Source: DATBSK01 sp040902705 (GTDB lineage Bacteria > Actinomycetota > Acidimicrobiia > IMCC26256 > PALSA-555). From it: a DNA stretch of 64,000 nt. The position numbers and the translations under genes are program-made. A model generated the notes under the pieces. That model did no database searches. It was given only the letters and a program-made list of their open reading frames with translations, and was not told where the DNA came from. Shown piece after piece: positions 57,966 through 64,000 of the stretch. The DNA lies in NCBI GenBank assembly GCA_040902705.1, contig JBBDWT010000201.1:7721-71720 (forward strand). The letters run 5' to 3'. How positions within the stretch are numbered: the stretch's first letter is position 1; every line of letters begins with the position of its first letter.

Positions 57966-59534
57966 CTACGAAGCACCACTCATCGGCGCGACGGCGAGCC
58001 CCGGCATGGCGGACCACCCTGACCACACACCCGCGGTGCAGGTCGCAGAGCTGACCGACCCGGCACCGTCGGTGACGAACACCCACAGGCGCGTGCCGTC
58101 GGACACCGCGGCCGGGTTCGCCGTCGTTCCGACCGGGAGTGTCTCCCACTGCTGGTACACCCCGCCGGTGCGCCGCCGATGCCAGACGTTCCCGCTCGTG
58201 GCCCGCGCGAAGACCGAGACATCGCCACCTTCGGCGACCGCGACCGGGTCCGAGGTGAAGGCGCCCCCCAATGACTCCCAGGCCGTCCATGCACCACCCG
58301 TGATGCGGCGCGTGTGGATGGCGTCGTCGGTGCCTCGCGCGAAGAGGTGGAGCTCGGAACCCGCGAGCGCAGTTGCCGGGTCGGACGTGAGTCGACCCTC
58401 GAGGCTGCGGAAGCCCGACCATCCGGTGGCTGTTCGCTCGTTCTCGTGAATCGCACCGTCGGTGCCCCGCACGAACGCCCGGGCGGTGCCCGAGGGGCCG
58501 ACCGCAACCGCCGGGTTCGACGTCAGCGCACCGTGGAGCGGCTCCCATCCGTCGAAGGTGCTCCCGGAGAGCCGGCCGCCGTACATCGCCTGGTCCGTGC
58601 CGCGTACCACGAGGTCGATGCCGGCCGGTCCGACGGCGACGGCGGGGTCGGACGTCGCGACACCGCCGAGCGACTGCCACCCGGCCCACGTCCCACCGAC
58701 TCGATGATTCCGCCAGATGCCACCGTTCCCCGAGCGAACGAAGACCTCTATCTCGGAGCCGTTCCCGGTCACGGCAAGGGCGCGCGACGTCGACGTGGCG
58801 CTCAACGGCTCCCATGCCGCGAAGACGCCGGCCGCGATCACGCCACGCCACACCGAACCGTCTGCTCCGCGGACGAGCAGCGAGACCTCGCCGGGCGCGA
58901 ACGCGACCGCGCTCCCGAGCGACGGGATCACTGGCGCCGAGACGAGCGGGGGTGGCGGCGGCGGCGGACAGTCCGCGTGGTGACCTGCGGTCGAGTTGTC
59001 GACCGCGTCGGAGGGGCTGCACCCGGCCCCGGCGATCAAGTACGGCGGCGTGCAGGTCACGACGCGGCACGCGATCACGCCCGTTCCCGGGATCCCCTGA
59101 TTGCACTGCCCGTAGCGGAAGTGGTTGCAGTAGACCTTCCGCCGGTCGCACCCCTCGGCGCAGTGGCACGGCGGCGCGGCGCCACTGAAGTCGTTGCAGT
59201 CGATGTAGTAGCGCGTGCCGTTGCAGTACACCGAGTAGTCGGCGCGCCACCATCCGGCCGGGAACGTGCCCGATGGGCACGCGTTGAGACCGCTGTTGAT
59301 CACGCAGCAGAACTCGGTGTAGCCATCGCGGCACAAGGTGCCGGGGGGACAGCTCGTGACCGCGGTGTAGGGCGAGCCGGGTTGGGTGATCACCGCGCAT
59401 CCGGTCGCCGCAACGGCGGTACCTGCGACGGTCGCGCGCGAGATGAACCCACGCCGAGTGAGACGACGACCGAAGAACCCGCTCGCGGCCGTGACCAGGC
59501 GGTCCGGTACCTCGGCCGCACGACGCAATCTCAT
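57966..59534 (-). CDS. Tat-exported MauA-like cysteine-rich domain fused to a PLL-like beta-propeller
   Basis: In this 522-residue protein, residues 23-46 are a Tat signal (RRLTRRGFISR, then a hydrophobic AGTAVAATGC that may be a lipobox). Residues 62-189 hold 16 cysteines and align with the small subunit of methylamine dehydrogenase (CPSGTFPAGWWRAD, then YYIDCND and PPCHC against CPPGT...W...YRDC and CPC). A run of seven prolines at 190-196 is the linker. Residues ~205-520 contain about seven ~45-residue repeats with WxxWxxLGG and DPAVAV, the pattern of PLL-type lectin propellers. It acts outside the membrane, with substrate unknown. The ATG at 59534 overlaps the MauE-like gene stop (ATGA). 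Confidence 0.8.
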   Translation of the reverse strand: MRLRRAAEVPDRLVTAASGFFGRRLTRRGFISRATVAGTAVAATGCAVITQPGSPYTAVTSCPPGTLCRDGYTEFCCVINSGLNACPSGTFPAGWWRADYSVYCNGTRYYIDCNDFSGAAPPCHCAEGCDRRKVYCNHFRYGQCNQGIPGTGVIACRVVTCTPPYLIAGAGCSPSDAVDNSTAGHHADCPPPPPPPLVSAPVIPSLGSAVAFAPGEVSLLVRGADGSVWRGVIAAGVFAAWEPLSATSTSRALAVTGNGSEIEVFVRSGNGGIWRNHRVGGTWAGWQSLGGVATSDPAVAVGPAGIDLVVRGTDQAMYGGRLSGSTFDGWEPLHGALTSNPAVAVGPSGTARAFVRGTDGAIHENERTATGWSGFRSLEGRLTSDPATALAGSELHLFARGTDDAIHTRRITGGAWTAWESLGGAFTSDPVAVAEGGDVSVFARATSGNVWHRRRTGGVYQQWETLPVGTTANPAAVSDGTRLWVFVTDGAGSVSSATCTAGVWSGWSAMPGLAVAPMSGAS

Positions 59535-60064
59535 GCCGCCCGAGCCTCGCGCACCAGCGCCATCGTCTTGGGCAGGGTCGTCAAGCTCAGGTACGTGGCT
59601 CCGGTCGCGATTGCCGCGAGGAGGATGAAGGGGATACCGGCCATCGGCTGGCTGGCGACGACCTCACCGATCCCGACTCCGGGCTCGACGACGACGACGG
59701 CGCCGGCGGCGGCGGCGACGACCGTGATCACGACGTGCACCACGGTGGGCGGGGTCTCGGCCCGACCGAAGCAACCACACGTCGCGATCGGCAGGTCGCG
59801 ATGCAGCGCGACTCCAGCGAAGGCGGCGAACCCGGCGAAGGAGATCGCGACGAGCACGGCCGTGGTGCGGTCGCCCAGCGCGAGCGCCGCGGCACCGAGC
59901 ACCGCCTCGAGGGCACCGCCGACGCGCACCGCCAGCGGAGGCACCGCTCGGTCGACCACCCGACCCAGCGCGCGCGCCGTGTCGTCCGGATGGAGCGCCT
60001 TGGCCACCCCGCCGATGGCAAGGAGCACGGCGGCGACGGCGAACGGTCCCGCCGCGATCGTCAC
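59531..60064 (-). CDS. MauE-like membrane protein
   Basis: This 177-residue protein has four hydrophobic helices (FAVAAVLLAIGGVAKAL, LEAVLGAAALAL, LVAISFAGFAAFAGVAL, VVITVVAAAAGAVVVV) and the MauE hallmark TCGCFGRAE after the third helix (Cys 96 and 98). MauE and MauD are needed for correct disulfide formation in the MADH light chain, and MauE is thought to relay electrons through the membrane. Here it would serve the Cys-rich protein encoded next. The GTG at 60064 overlaps the upstream stop as GTGA. The identification is good, but the actual partner is inferred from operon order. Confidence 0.85.
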   Translation of the reverse strand: MTIAAGPFAVAAVLLAIGGVAKALHPDDTARALGRVVDRAVPPLAVRVGGALEAVLGAAALALGDRTTAVLVAISFAGFAAFAGVALHRDLPIATCGCFGRAETPPTVVHVVITVVAAAAGAVVVVEPGVGIGEVVASQPMAGIPFILLAAIATGATYLSLTTLPKTMALVREARAA

Positions 60065-60567
60065 GCGCGGTCGATCCTCATCGAGGCGAGCACCTCATTG
60101 ACGCGCGGCACGATCCACGCGCGGCGGGCGAACTCCCCCAACACGACGTACAGGCAGAAGGCGCGCCCCCCCTCGTGGAAGAACGCCTGGTGGCCCGCCA
60201 GTCCGGGCAGGCTGCGCTGGAGCGTCGACGGGTCGAAGTCGTCCGCGCCGAGCCGCCGCGGCATGCCGGCACGCTGGAAGAGCGGAGTGCCCACGGAGCT
60301 CGGCGCAAACTCCTTGAGCACGATGAGCGCGTCGTCAGGGCCGAGGTCCTCGACCACGTCGCTGCCGTAGTCGGCCGCGTCGACGGGCACGGGGATCGTC
60401 GCGACGTGCACCACGGCGTACGTCTGCGCACCGTCGGGCGCCGGTGCCCCGGGCACCTCCTGCGCCTCGAGACCCTCGGGCGCGCCGTGCTCGGTGCGGC
60501 GAAAGATGCGCCCTTCCCAGCCACCAGGAGCCGCGACGGTGACGCCGTGGGCCGCGAGCTCGGTCAT
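60061..60567 (-). CDS. Unidentified soluble protein in the Mau-like operon (possible PsbP/LpqN-like fold)
   Basis: This 168-residue protein has no signal peptide and no cysteine motif. It opens MTELAAHGVTVAAPGGWEGR and ends VPRVNEVLASMRIDRA. That frame (an early PxGWxxR and a late NxVLxSxxI) is reminiscent of PsbP/Mog1/LpqN-like proteins, but the match is weak. The ATG at 60567 has GGAGGAGC 7-12 bases upstream, one of the better ribosome sites here. It lies between the MauD-like gene (105-base gap) and the MauE-like gene (GTGA overlap), so it belongs to the same operon and may be a dedicated chaperone or regulator. Confidence 0.6.
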   Translation of the reverse strand: MTELAAHGVTVAAPGGWEGRIFRRTEHGAPEGLEAQEVPGAPAPDGAQTYAVVHVATIPVPVDAADYGSDVVEDLGPDDALIVLKEFAPSSVGTPLFQRAGMPRRLGADDFDPSTLQRSLPGLAGHQAFFHEGGRAFCLYVVLGEFARRAWIVPRVNEVLASMRIDRA

Positions 60568-60672
60568 GCGTCCCGCTCCTCCGTCGCCTTCTCGTGTGGA
60601 TCCGCCCCGTTCGCCCACCGCCCGACGCCACGGTAGCGACGTTGGCAACCGAGAGGGACACGAACGTGTTCG

Positions 60673-61431
60673 CTACTCAGAGGCCTCGGGCTCTTGGAGA
60701 TCCCCTTCCTGCTGCGGATAGAGGCTGGAGTCACCGGGTTCGATCCCCGCCGCCGCGAGCTGCGCGTCGACGTTCGCCTCCCGCGATCGCCCGTCGCGCC
60801 GACGTCGGGGGCTCGTCGGTCGGGTGAATCCGGCATCGGCGAGCGCCTGCTCCATCATCTGCGCCAGGTGGTCCCACGTCGCCGCGGCACCCTCACCCAC
60901 GACCTGCGACGTCGGCCCGTCGACAAGGGCGAAGTAGGGCGCGACCGGCACGTCGTATGCCTTCCAAGCCTCACTCGACATCACGACCGGCACGTCGGCC
61001 AACACGAACTTGCGCAGCCGCGCCGGGCTCTCCGCCTCTTCACCCTTCGTCACGACGACGACGCGCGCATCCCCCGGAACCTGCAACCGGCGCGCATCGG
61101 AGAACGCGGTCCAGAAGTCGGCGCAGGTGGAGCAACCGGTGGTGAGGAACGCGACGAGCGTCGAGTGTCGCGCTCCGGCGACCGCGATGCTCACCGCATC
61201 ACCGCGGGGCGTGACGCCGGTGACGTCGGTGCCGACCCGATCCGACTCGCGGTCTCTCGGCCGGGGAACGGTGACGCCTCGCGGCCGCGACGCGGCGGGC
61301 GAGTCCGGGTCGAGATCGACGCCGAGCTCGTGCAACGAACGGAGGATCTCGGCGTGACTCCGCAGGAGTCCGGCGACGAGCACCGCGAGAAGAGCGATGA
61401 CCAGGCCGAGCAACGTGACGAGCACTGCCAT
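60673..61431 (-). CDS. MauD-like membrane-anchored thioredoxin-fold protein
   Basis: This 252-residue protein has an N-terminal membrane helix (MAVLVTLLGLVIALLAVLVA), then a charged linker to residue ~65, then a thioredoxin-like domain with FLTTGCSTCADFWTAF (CxxC at 100/103) and a cis-Pro region VPVAPYFALVDG. MauD has this arrangement and acts outside the membrane in disulfide formation of the MADH light chain. A basic, low-complexity C-terminus (RRRRDGRSRE) follows. It is the first gene of the cluster. A CAGAAT box lies 7 bases before the ATG at 61431, so the transcript may be leaderless. Confidence 0.82.
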   Translation of the reverse strand: MAVLVTLLGLVIALLAVLVAGLLRSHAEILRSLHELGVDLDPDSPAASRPRGVTVPRPRDRESDRVGTDVTGVTPRGDAVSIAVAGARHSTLVAFLTTGCSTCADFWTAFSDARRLQVPGDARVVVVTKGEEAESPARLRKFVLADVPVVMSSEAWKAYDVPVAPYFALVDGPTSQVVGEGAAATWDHLAQMMEQALADAGFTRPTSPRRRRDGRSREANVDAQLAAAGIEPGDSSLYPQQEGDLQEPEASE

Positions 61432-61438
61432 GGCAACG

Positions 61439-61444
61439 ATTCTG
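61439..61444 (-). promoter_or_regulatory. Possible leaderless-type -10 box CAGAAT for the Mau-like operon
   Basis: The minus strand reads CAGAAT, then 7 bases, then the ATG at 61431. It differs from TAnnnT at the first base only. Spacing agrees with the other leaderless candidates in the window. Confidence 0.35.
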
Positions 61445-61532
61445 ACACCTGCCGACGACCGTACCTTCACCCGGCGCGCGGCTCGGTTCGGGGGAACCGT
61501 GAGACTCGGGATACGGCCGCCGGCTCGCGGCG

Positions 61533-62471
61533 CTACACGACTCCGCGTTCGACCAGGCCAGCAAGCTCGAGGAGCGGATCCCCGAACAACGACTCGCCGG
61601 CGCGTGCGTACGTGATGTCTGCGACGAGATCGCGATCCCGCTCGTCGAACGACACCGCGATCAAGCCGTCGCCCGAGTACGACTCGGCGACCGTGTGCTC
61701 CGCGATGACGTGCGCATCGAGATCGGTAAGCATCTGGAGGCACCGCTCGTGGATCAAGTAGCTGCCCGAGATCGAGTGATGGTGTGTCGAGAGCACGATG
61801 AAACGGACCGCGCGTCGAGCGAGAAGGTCTACGGCACCTTCGAGCAACGAGAGCTCTGCTCCCTGCACGTCAACGAGCAGCACATCGACGCGATCGAGCC
61901 CGAACCGGCTGAACAGCGACGCAAGGCTCGCGGTCGGAACCAGCCGCGTCTGCGAGTCGCTCTCACACAGGAACGGTTCAGGAGGCGCGTCGGCGCCGCC
62001 CACCGCGGCGTGGAGGAACGTGCCCGACCTTCCATTGAGAGCGAAGTTGCGCTTCCCGACCGCCAGGTTCGCCAGGTCGGGTTCGACGCAGTATGCGTCA
62101 CCGTCGGGGAACGTCTGGAGGAACCACAAGGAGTAGTAGGCCCAGAACGACCCGAGCTCGAGCATCGTCGGCGAGGTCGCGGTCTCCCGGAGCCGCTCGA
62201 TCAGGAGGTGGAACGCCACCTCTTCCTGGGGCTCGTGATGTCCGCGCAGTTGGCGGATGATCTCGGTCATGAACTCGCCGTAGTAGCAGCCGGCGCCGAC
62301 CAGGACGCCGTTGTGCATGACCTGCACCGCGTCGCCGCCGATGCGGCGGACCGCCCCCGCATCGTCGACCTTTGGGATCGGATCGGTGTCCCGGCACGAG
62401 ACCGCGAGGCGGACGCGCGCGGCCTCGGCCGGACCGAGGTGACTGACGTCCAAAGGCTCGTCGAGCGCCAT
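61533..62471 (-). CDS. FkbM-family methyltransferase
   Basis: This 312-residue protein carries PTMLELGSFWAYYSLWFLQT (SAM motif I in the FkbM form), AYCVEPDLANLAVGKRNFAL, then DVLLVDVQGAELSLLEGA and IVLSTHHHSISGSYLIHERC. It has no coiled coil, unlike the FkbM protein at 55372. The N-terminal ~95 residues (MHNGVLVGAGCYYGEFMTEI, then IRQLRGHHEPQEEVAF) are typical of FkbM proteins that act on lipid- or peptide-linked sugars. The ATG at 62471 lies 6 bases after a TAGCCT box. No glycosyltransferase gene is adjacent, so the acceptor cannot be guessed. Confidence 0.87.
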   Translation of the reverse strand: MALDEPLDVSHLGPAEAARVRLAVSCRDTDPIPKVDDAGAVRRIGGDAVQVMHNGVLVGAGCYYGEFMTEIIRQLRGHHEPQEEVAFHLLIERLRETATSPTMLELGSFWAYYSLWFLQTFPDGDAYCVEPDLANLAVGKRNFALNGRSGTFLHAAVGGADAPPEPFLCESDSQTRLVPTASLASLFSRFGLDRVDVLLVDVQGAELSLLEGAVDLLARRAVRFIVLSTHHHSISGSYLIHERCLQMLTDLDAHVIAEHTVAESYSGDGLIAVSFDERDRDLVADITYARAGESLFGDPLLELAGLVERGVV

Positions 62472-62477
62472 CGCGCG

Positions 62478-62483
62478 AGGCTA
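62478..62483 (-). promoter_or_regulatory. Leaderless-type -10 box TAGCCT
   Basis: The minus strand reads TAGCCT, then 6 bases, then the ATG at 62471. It is identical in sequence and spacing to the box at 57888-57883. Confidence 0.5.
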
Positions 62484-62554
62484 CCGAGATGCCCCCGGTG
62501 AACCTGGTGGAGCGACGACGACGCCCGAGCGTCACGCGCGTGCACGTGACCTGT

Positions 62555-62579
62555 GGGATCAGATCCCGATGCGCTGGGC
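62555..62579. repeat. Left copy of a 25-base direct repeat
   Basis: The 25 bases starting GGGATCAGATCCCGATGCGC are repeated exactly at 63893-63917. This copy lies in intergenic DNA upstream of the FkbM gene. The other copy spans the stop codon of the acyl-CoA dehydrogenase gene. The 1.3-kb interval holds the sulfotransferase gene and a PIN-domain remnant. Confidence 0.9.
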
Positions 62580-62664
62580 CGGGCGCGCAGGAGACTTGCC
62601 GGGTTCGACCTCGACGAGACTTCTCGGAGTCTGGAGCATGCTGCGATTGCGCAATGCGCCAAGA

Positions 62665-63447
62665 TCACGCGTCCCACGAGGCCCCAAAGCGGTTCAAGAG
62701 GGGTTCCAGGTGCGAACGAGCAGTGCGGCACTCTTCGGTGGTCCACTCTCGCCAAGCACCTCCCGCGGGAGCCGCGATGTGGTCGTCATGGACCAGCATT
62801 CGTTCGTCCCAGTGCTCAGCGGTCGTTGACCGCATCGCGCGATACACAGCATCGAGTCGGGTGGCAACTGCCGCGTCGATCGCGATCGATGCTGTGAATG
62901 GCAAGCCCGCAGCATCTGCCACCTCGCTGATCGCCAACTGCGGTTCGTTGACAAGCACTTCGTAACGCTGCACCACGGCACCGAGTTCAAGCCAGCGGTC
63001 CAGATTTGCAAGATTCTCTCGCCAGAGCGCGGACTCGAACAGATCCGAGAGCGACAACCGGAACTTTCGACACATTGACGCCGCCACATCGCGCCAATCG
63101 CGCAGCGAGTAGATGGGTAGAACCTCCGCGCTCTGTGTGAGCTCTGCCCAAGCCTCGTCCCGACTGCGGAAATCATGATACCCAGCGACGACGTGGTGGC
63201 ATTTCGCGACCCCGACCCCCCTGTCGCTCACACGTAGACTCGTGACAGCAGCGTGTGCCTCATGCGGGTTCACGAACCCGAGCCTGCTCCCAAGACCGGC
63301 AAGCTCTGCGTATTCCGCGAGCAGGTTGTACTGAAGGGTTGAACCCGATCGATATCCGCCACAAGCCAGAATCACCGTGACGTGATCTCCCTCGCCTGCT
63401 CTACGATCACGAGTCATCTTTGCGAGTTCAGAGATGCCACGATTCAT
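62665..63447 (-). CDS. Sulfotransferase-family protein
   Basis: This 260-residue protein has the PAPS-binding loop ILACGGYRSGSTLQYNLLAE (5'-phosphosulfate loop), the 3'-phosphate region LPIYSLRDWRDVAASMCRKF, and YEVLVNEPQLAISEVADAAG in the place of the usual C-terminal loop. It would transfer sulfate from PAPS to a carbohydrate, a common decoration of extracellular glycans, but the acceptor is unknown. Codon use is clearly less G/C-rich than in flanking genes and the gene lies between two copies of a 25-base repeat, which suggests recent acquisition. The ATG at 63447 is used. A later GTG at 63381, next to the binding loop, is possible. Confidence 0.78.
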   Translation of the reverse strand: MNRGISELAKMTRDRRAGEGDHVTVILACGGYRSGSTLQYNLLAEYAELAGLGSRLGFVNPHEAHAAVTSLRVSDRGVGVAKCHHVVAGYHDFRSRDEAWAELTQSAEVLPIYSLRDWRDVAASMCRKFRLSLSDLFESALWRENLANLDRWLELGAVVQRYEVLVNEPQLAISEVADAAGLPFTASIAIDAAVATRLDAVYRAMRSTTAEHWDERMLVHDDHIAAPAGGAWREWTTEECRTARSHLEPLLNRFGASWDA

Positions 63448-63609
63448 AGAATGCCTGCTGCGTCGTGACGAGGATGCAGACCGTTGTTCGCGTGGTTGCG
63501 CAAATCAACTTCCGACAACTCGCGGCGACTTCAAATGCATCCGCCATGCCTTTGGATCGTACCTGGGGACTGTCCGATGGCTGGGTCAATGGCTCGCGGC
63601 AGTCGGTAG

Positions 63610-63874
63610 GTGGCCGAGGAGATATCCACGCTCGTCGCGGCCCACTCGTTCGATCCTCAACAATCGCGGTCCGCGCACCGCGACTCCTGGGTGTCGCGAG
63701 TGGCTGAGTACCCGGTGCCGTACGCGATTCCCGTACGAGACCGACCGGATCGACTTCGCCGAGGCGTACCTCGTTGCTTGTGCCGAAAGCACGAGCGTGG
63801 CGAAGATCGCGTCATTCGACCGGTCGCTGGATCGAGTCGGAACCGTCAGGAGAATCGAGCCACCCGAGGGCTGA
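63610..63874 (+). pseudogene. PIN-domain (VapC-like) toxin remnant
   Basis: From about 63734 one frame reads YETDRIDFAEAYLVACAEST, then SVAKIASFDRSLDRVGTVRR, which matches the C-terminal half of PIN-domain RNases (DFADAxL and the TFD-like SFDR acid). The N-terminal half, including the first catalytic Asp, cannot be read in the same frame. Fragments in other frames (FDPQQSRSAHRDSWVSRVAE) hint at a frameshifted gene. No antitoxin gene is visible. It lies inside the repeat-flanked segment next to the sulfotransferase gene. Confidence 0.4.
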
Positions 63875-63892
63875 CGGGCCTGGTTCGTCGCC

Positions 63893-63917
63893 GGGATCAG
63901 ATCCCGATGCGCTGGGC
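63893..63917. repeat. Right copy of the 25-base direct repeat
   Basis: It is identical to 62555-62579. It includes the TGA and the last codons of the acyl-CoA dehydrogenase gene, so the gene end is the likely ancestral location and the left copy the duplicate. Confidence 0.9.
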
Positions 63918-64000
63918 GAGCAGCTCGCGGTGGTACGTGGCGTCGCCGAGGAGGATCTCGGAGCTCTTGGCGCGCTTGAAGTAGAGGTGCGCCGGGTGCT
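63897..64000 (-). CDS. Acyl-CoA dehydrogenase, C-terminal fragment (5' part outside window)
   Basis: The minus strand reads HPAHLYFKRAKSSEILLGDA, then TYHRELLAQRIGI and a TGA at 63899-63897. This is the well-known C-terminus of a subgroup of actinobacterial acyl-CoA dehydrogenases, whose flavin-linked reaction forms the 2,3-double bond in acyl-CoA. Only the last 33 codons are in the window. The tail is intact. It could belong to the same lipid pathway as the thiolase at 54046 and the 3-hydroxyacyl-CoA dehydrogenase at 56407. Confidence 0.8.
   Translation of the reverse strand, partial: HPAHLYFKRAKSSEILLGDATYHRELLAQRIGI

Noticed and set aside
57966..61431. Calling the cluster a working methylamine dehydrogenase
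   Set aside because: mauB is absent and one TTQ tryptophan appears to be missing, so amine oxidation cannot be claimed.
1..64000. CRISPR arrays, tRNA or rRNA genes, and transposase genes
   Set aside because: I scanned for regularly spaced repeats, tRNA-like arms and transposase motifs and saw none. A dedicated program could still find a tRNA that I missed.

Overview
This window comes from a high-GC Gram-positive chromosome, most likely an uncultured member of the Actinomycetota and probably of the class Acidimicrobiia. The evidence is the strong G/C bias, the many GTG starts, the leaderless-type promoters (a TAnnnT box 6-9 bases before a start codon), the actinobacterial-type lipoylation/2-oxoacid dehydrogenase block, and the MauE-like membrane protein. 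The placement is inferred from gene content only. A run of 10 Ns at 33475-33484 shows that this is a scaffold of a draft or metagenome assembly. No rRNA, tRNA, CRISPR array or transposase gene was found.

Layout. (1) 1-20338: a cell-surface glycan region with an acetylated amino-sugar module (Gfo/Idh/MocA oxidoreductase, DegT/DnrJ/EryC1/StrS aminotransferase, hexapeptide N-acetyltransferase), GT2 glycosyltransferases, a DUF2142-type membrane protein, four methyltransferases that share an N-terminal beta-rich module, and three very large multi-module glycosyltransferases. (2) 20459-30517: a leftward operon, tightly coupled by 1-4 base overlaps, encoding two Wzm permeases, two Wzt ATPases with C-terminal cargo-type domains, a methyltransferase, a GT4 and a 1152-residue methyltransferase-like/HAD fusion. 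This is the export machine for the glycan. (3) 30615-37402: housekeeping, with a membrane protein, an Xaa-Pro peptidase, lipA, lipB, a 2-oxoacid dehydrogenase E2, lpd and a 29-residue membrane peptide. (4) 37498-56355: further glycan genes (flippase, GT4, DUF1802 protein, a GT-A/GT4 fusion, a five-gene sugar module of visibly lower GC at 43930-48073 with a convergent RmlD-like reductase, a large membrane glycosyltransferase-like protein, acyltransferase, deacetylase and FkbM methyltransferase), with a thiolase inserted. (5) 56407-64000: a 3-hydroxyacyl-CoA dehydrogenase, an unusual MauA/MauE/MauD-like cluster, a second FkbM methyltransferase, a sulfotransferase segment flanked by a 25-base direct repeat, and the end of an acyl-CoA dehydrogenase gene.

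How the genes fit together. Nucleotide-sugar enzymes (oxidoreductase, aminotransferase, acetyltransferase, 2-epimerase, SDR enzymes, cupin isomerase) supply modified sugars. GT2/GT4 enzymes, several with two to four modules, assemble chains. Methyltransferases, a deacetylase, acyltransferases and a sulfotransferase decorate or terminate them. Two ABC-type exporters and one flippase move the products across the membrane. Separately, the lip/E2/E3 genes make and use protein-bound lipoate.

Most unusual content. A Tat-exported protein at 57966-59534 joins a cysteine-rich domain resembling the small subunit of methylamine dehydrogenase to a PLL-like beta-propeller. It is encoded with MauE-like and MauD-like partners but no mauB, and it lacks one of the two tryptophans needed for the TTQ cofactor. 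Other notable points are a possible lipB-lipA reading-frame fusion hidden by an artificial gap inside a 53-base palindrome, a 13-codon ORF behind an almost perfect extended Shine-Dalgarno sequence, a decayed Wzm N-terminus upstream of the export operon, and a 25-base repeat bracketing the sulfotransferase segment.
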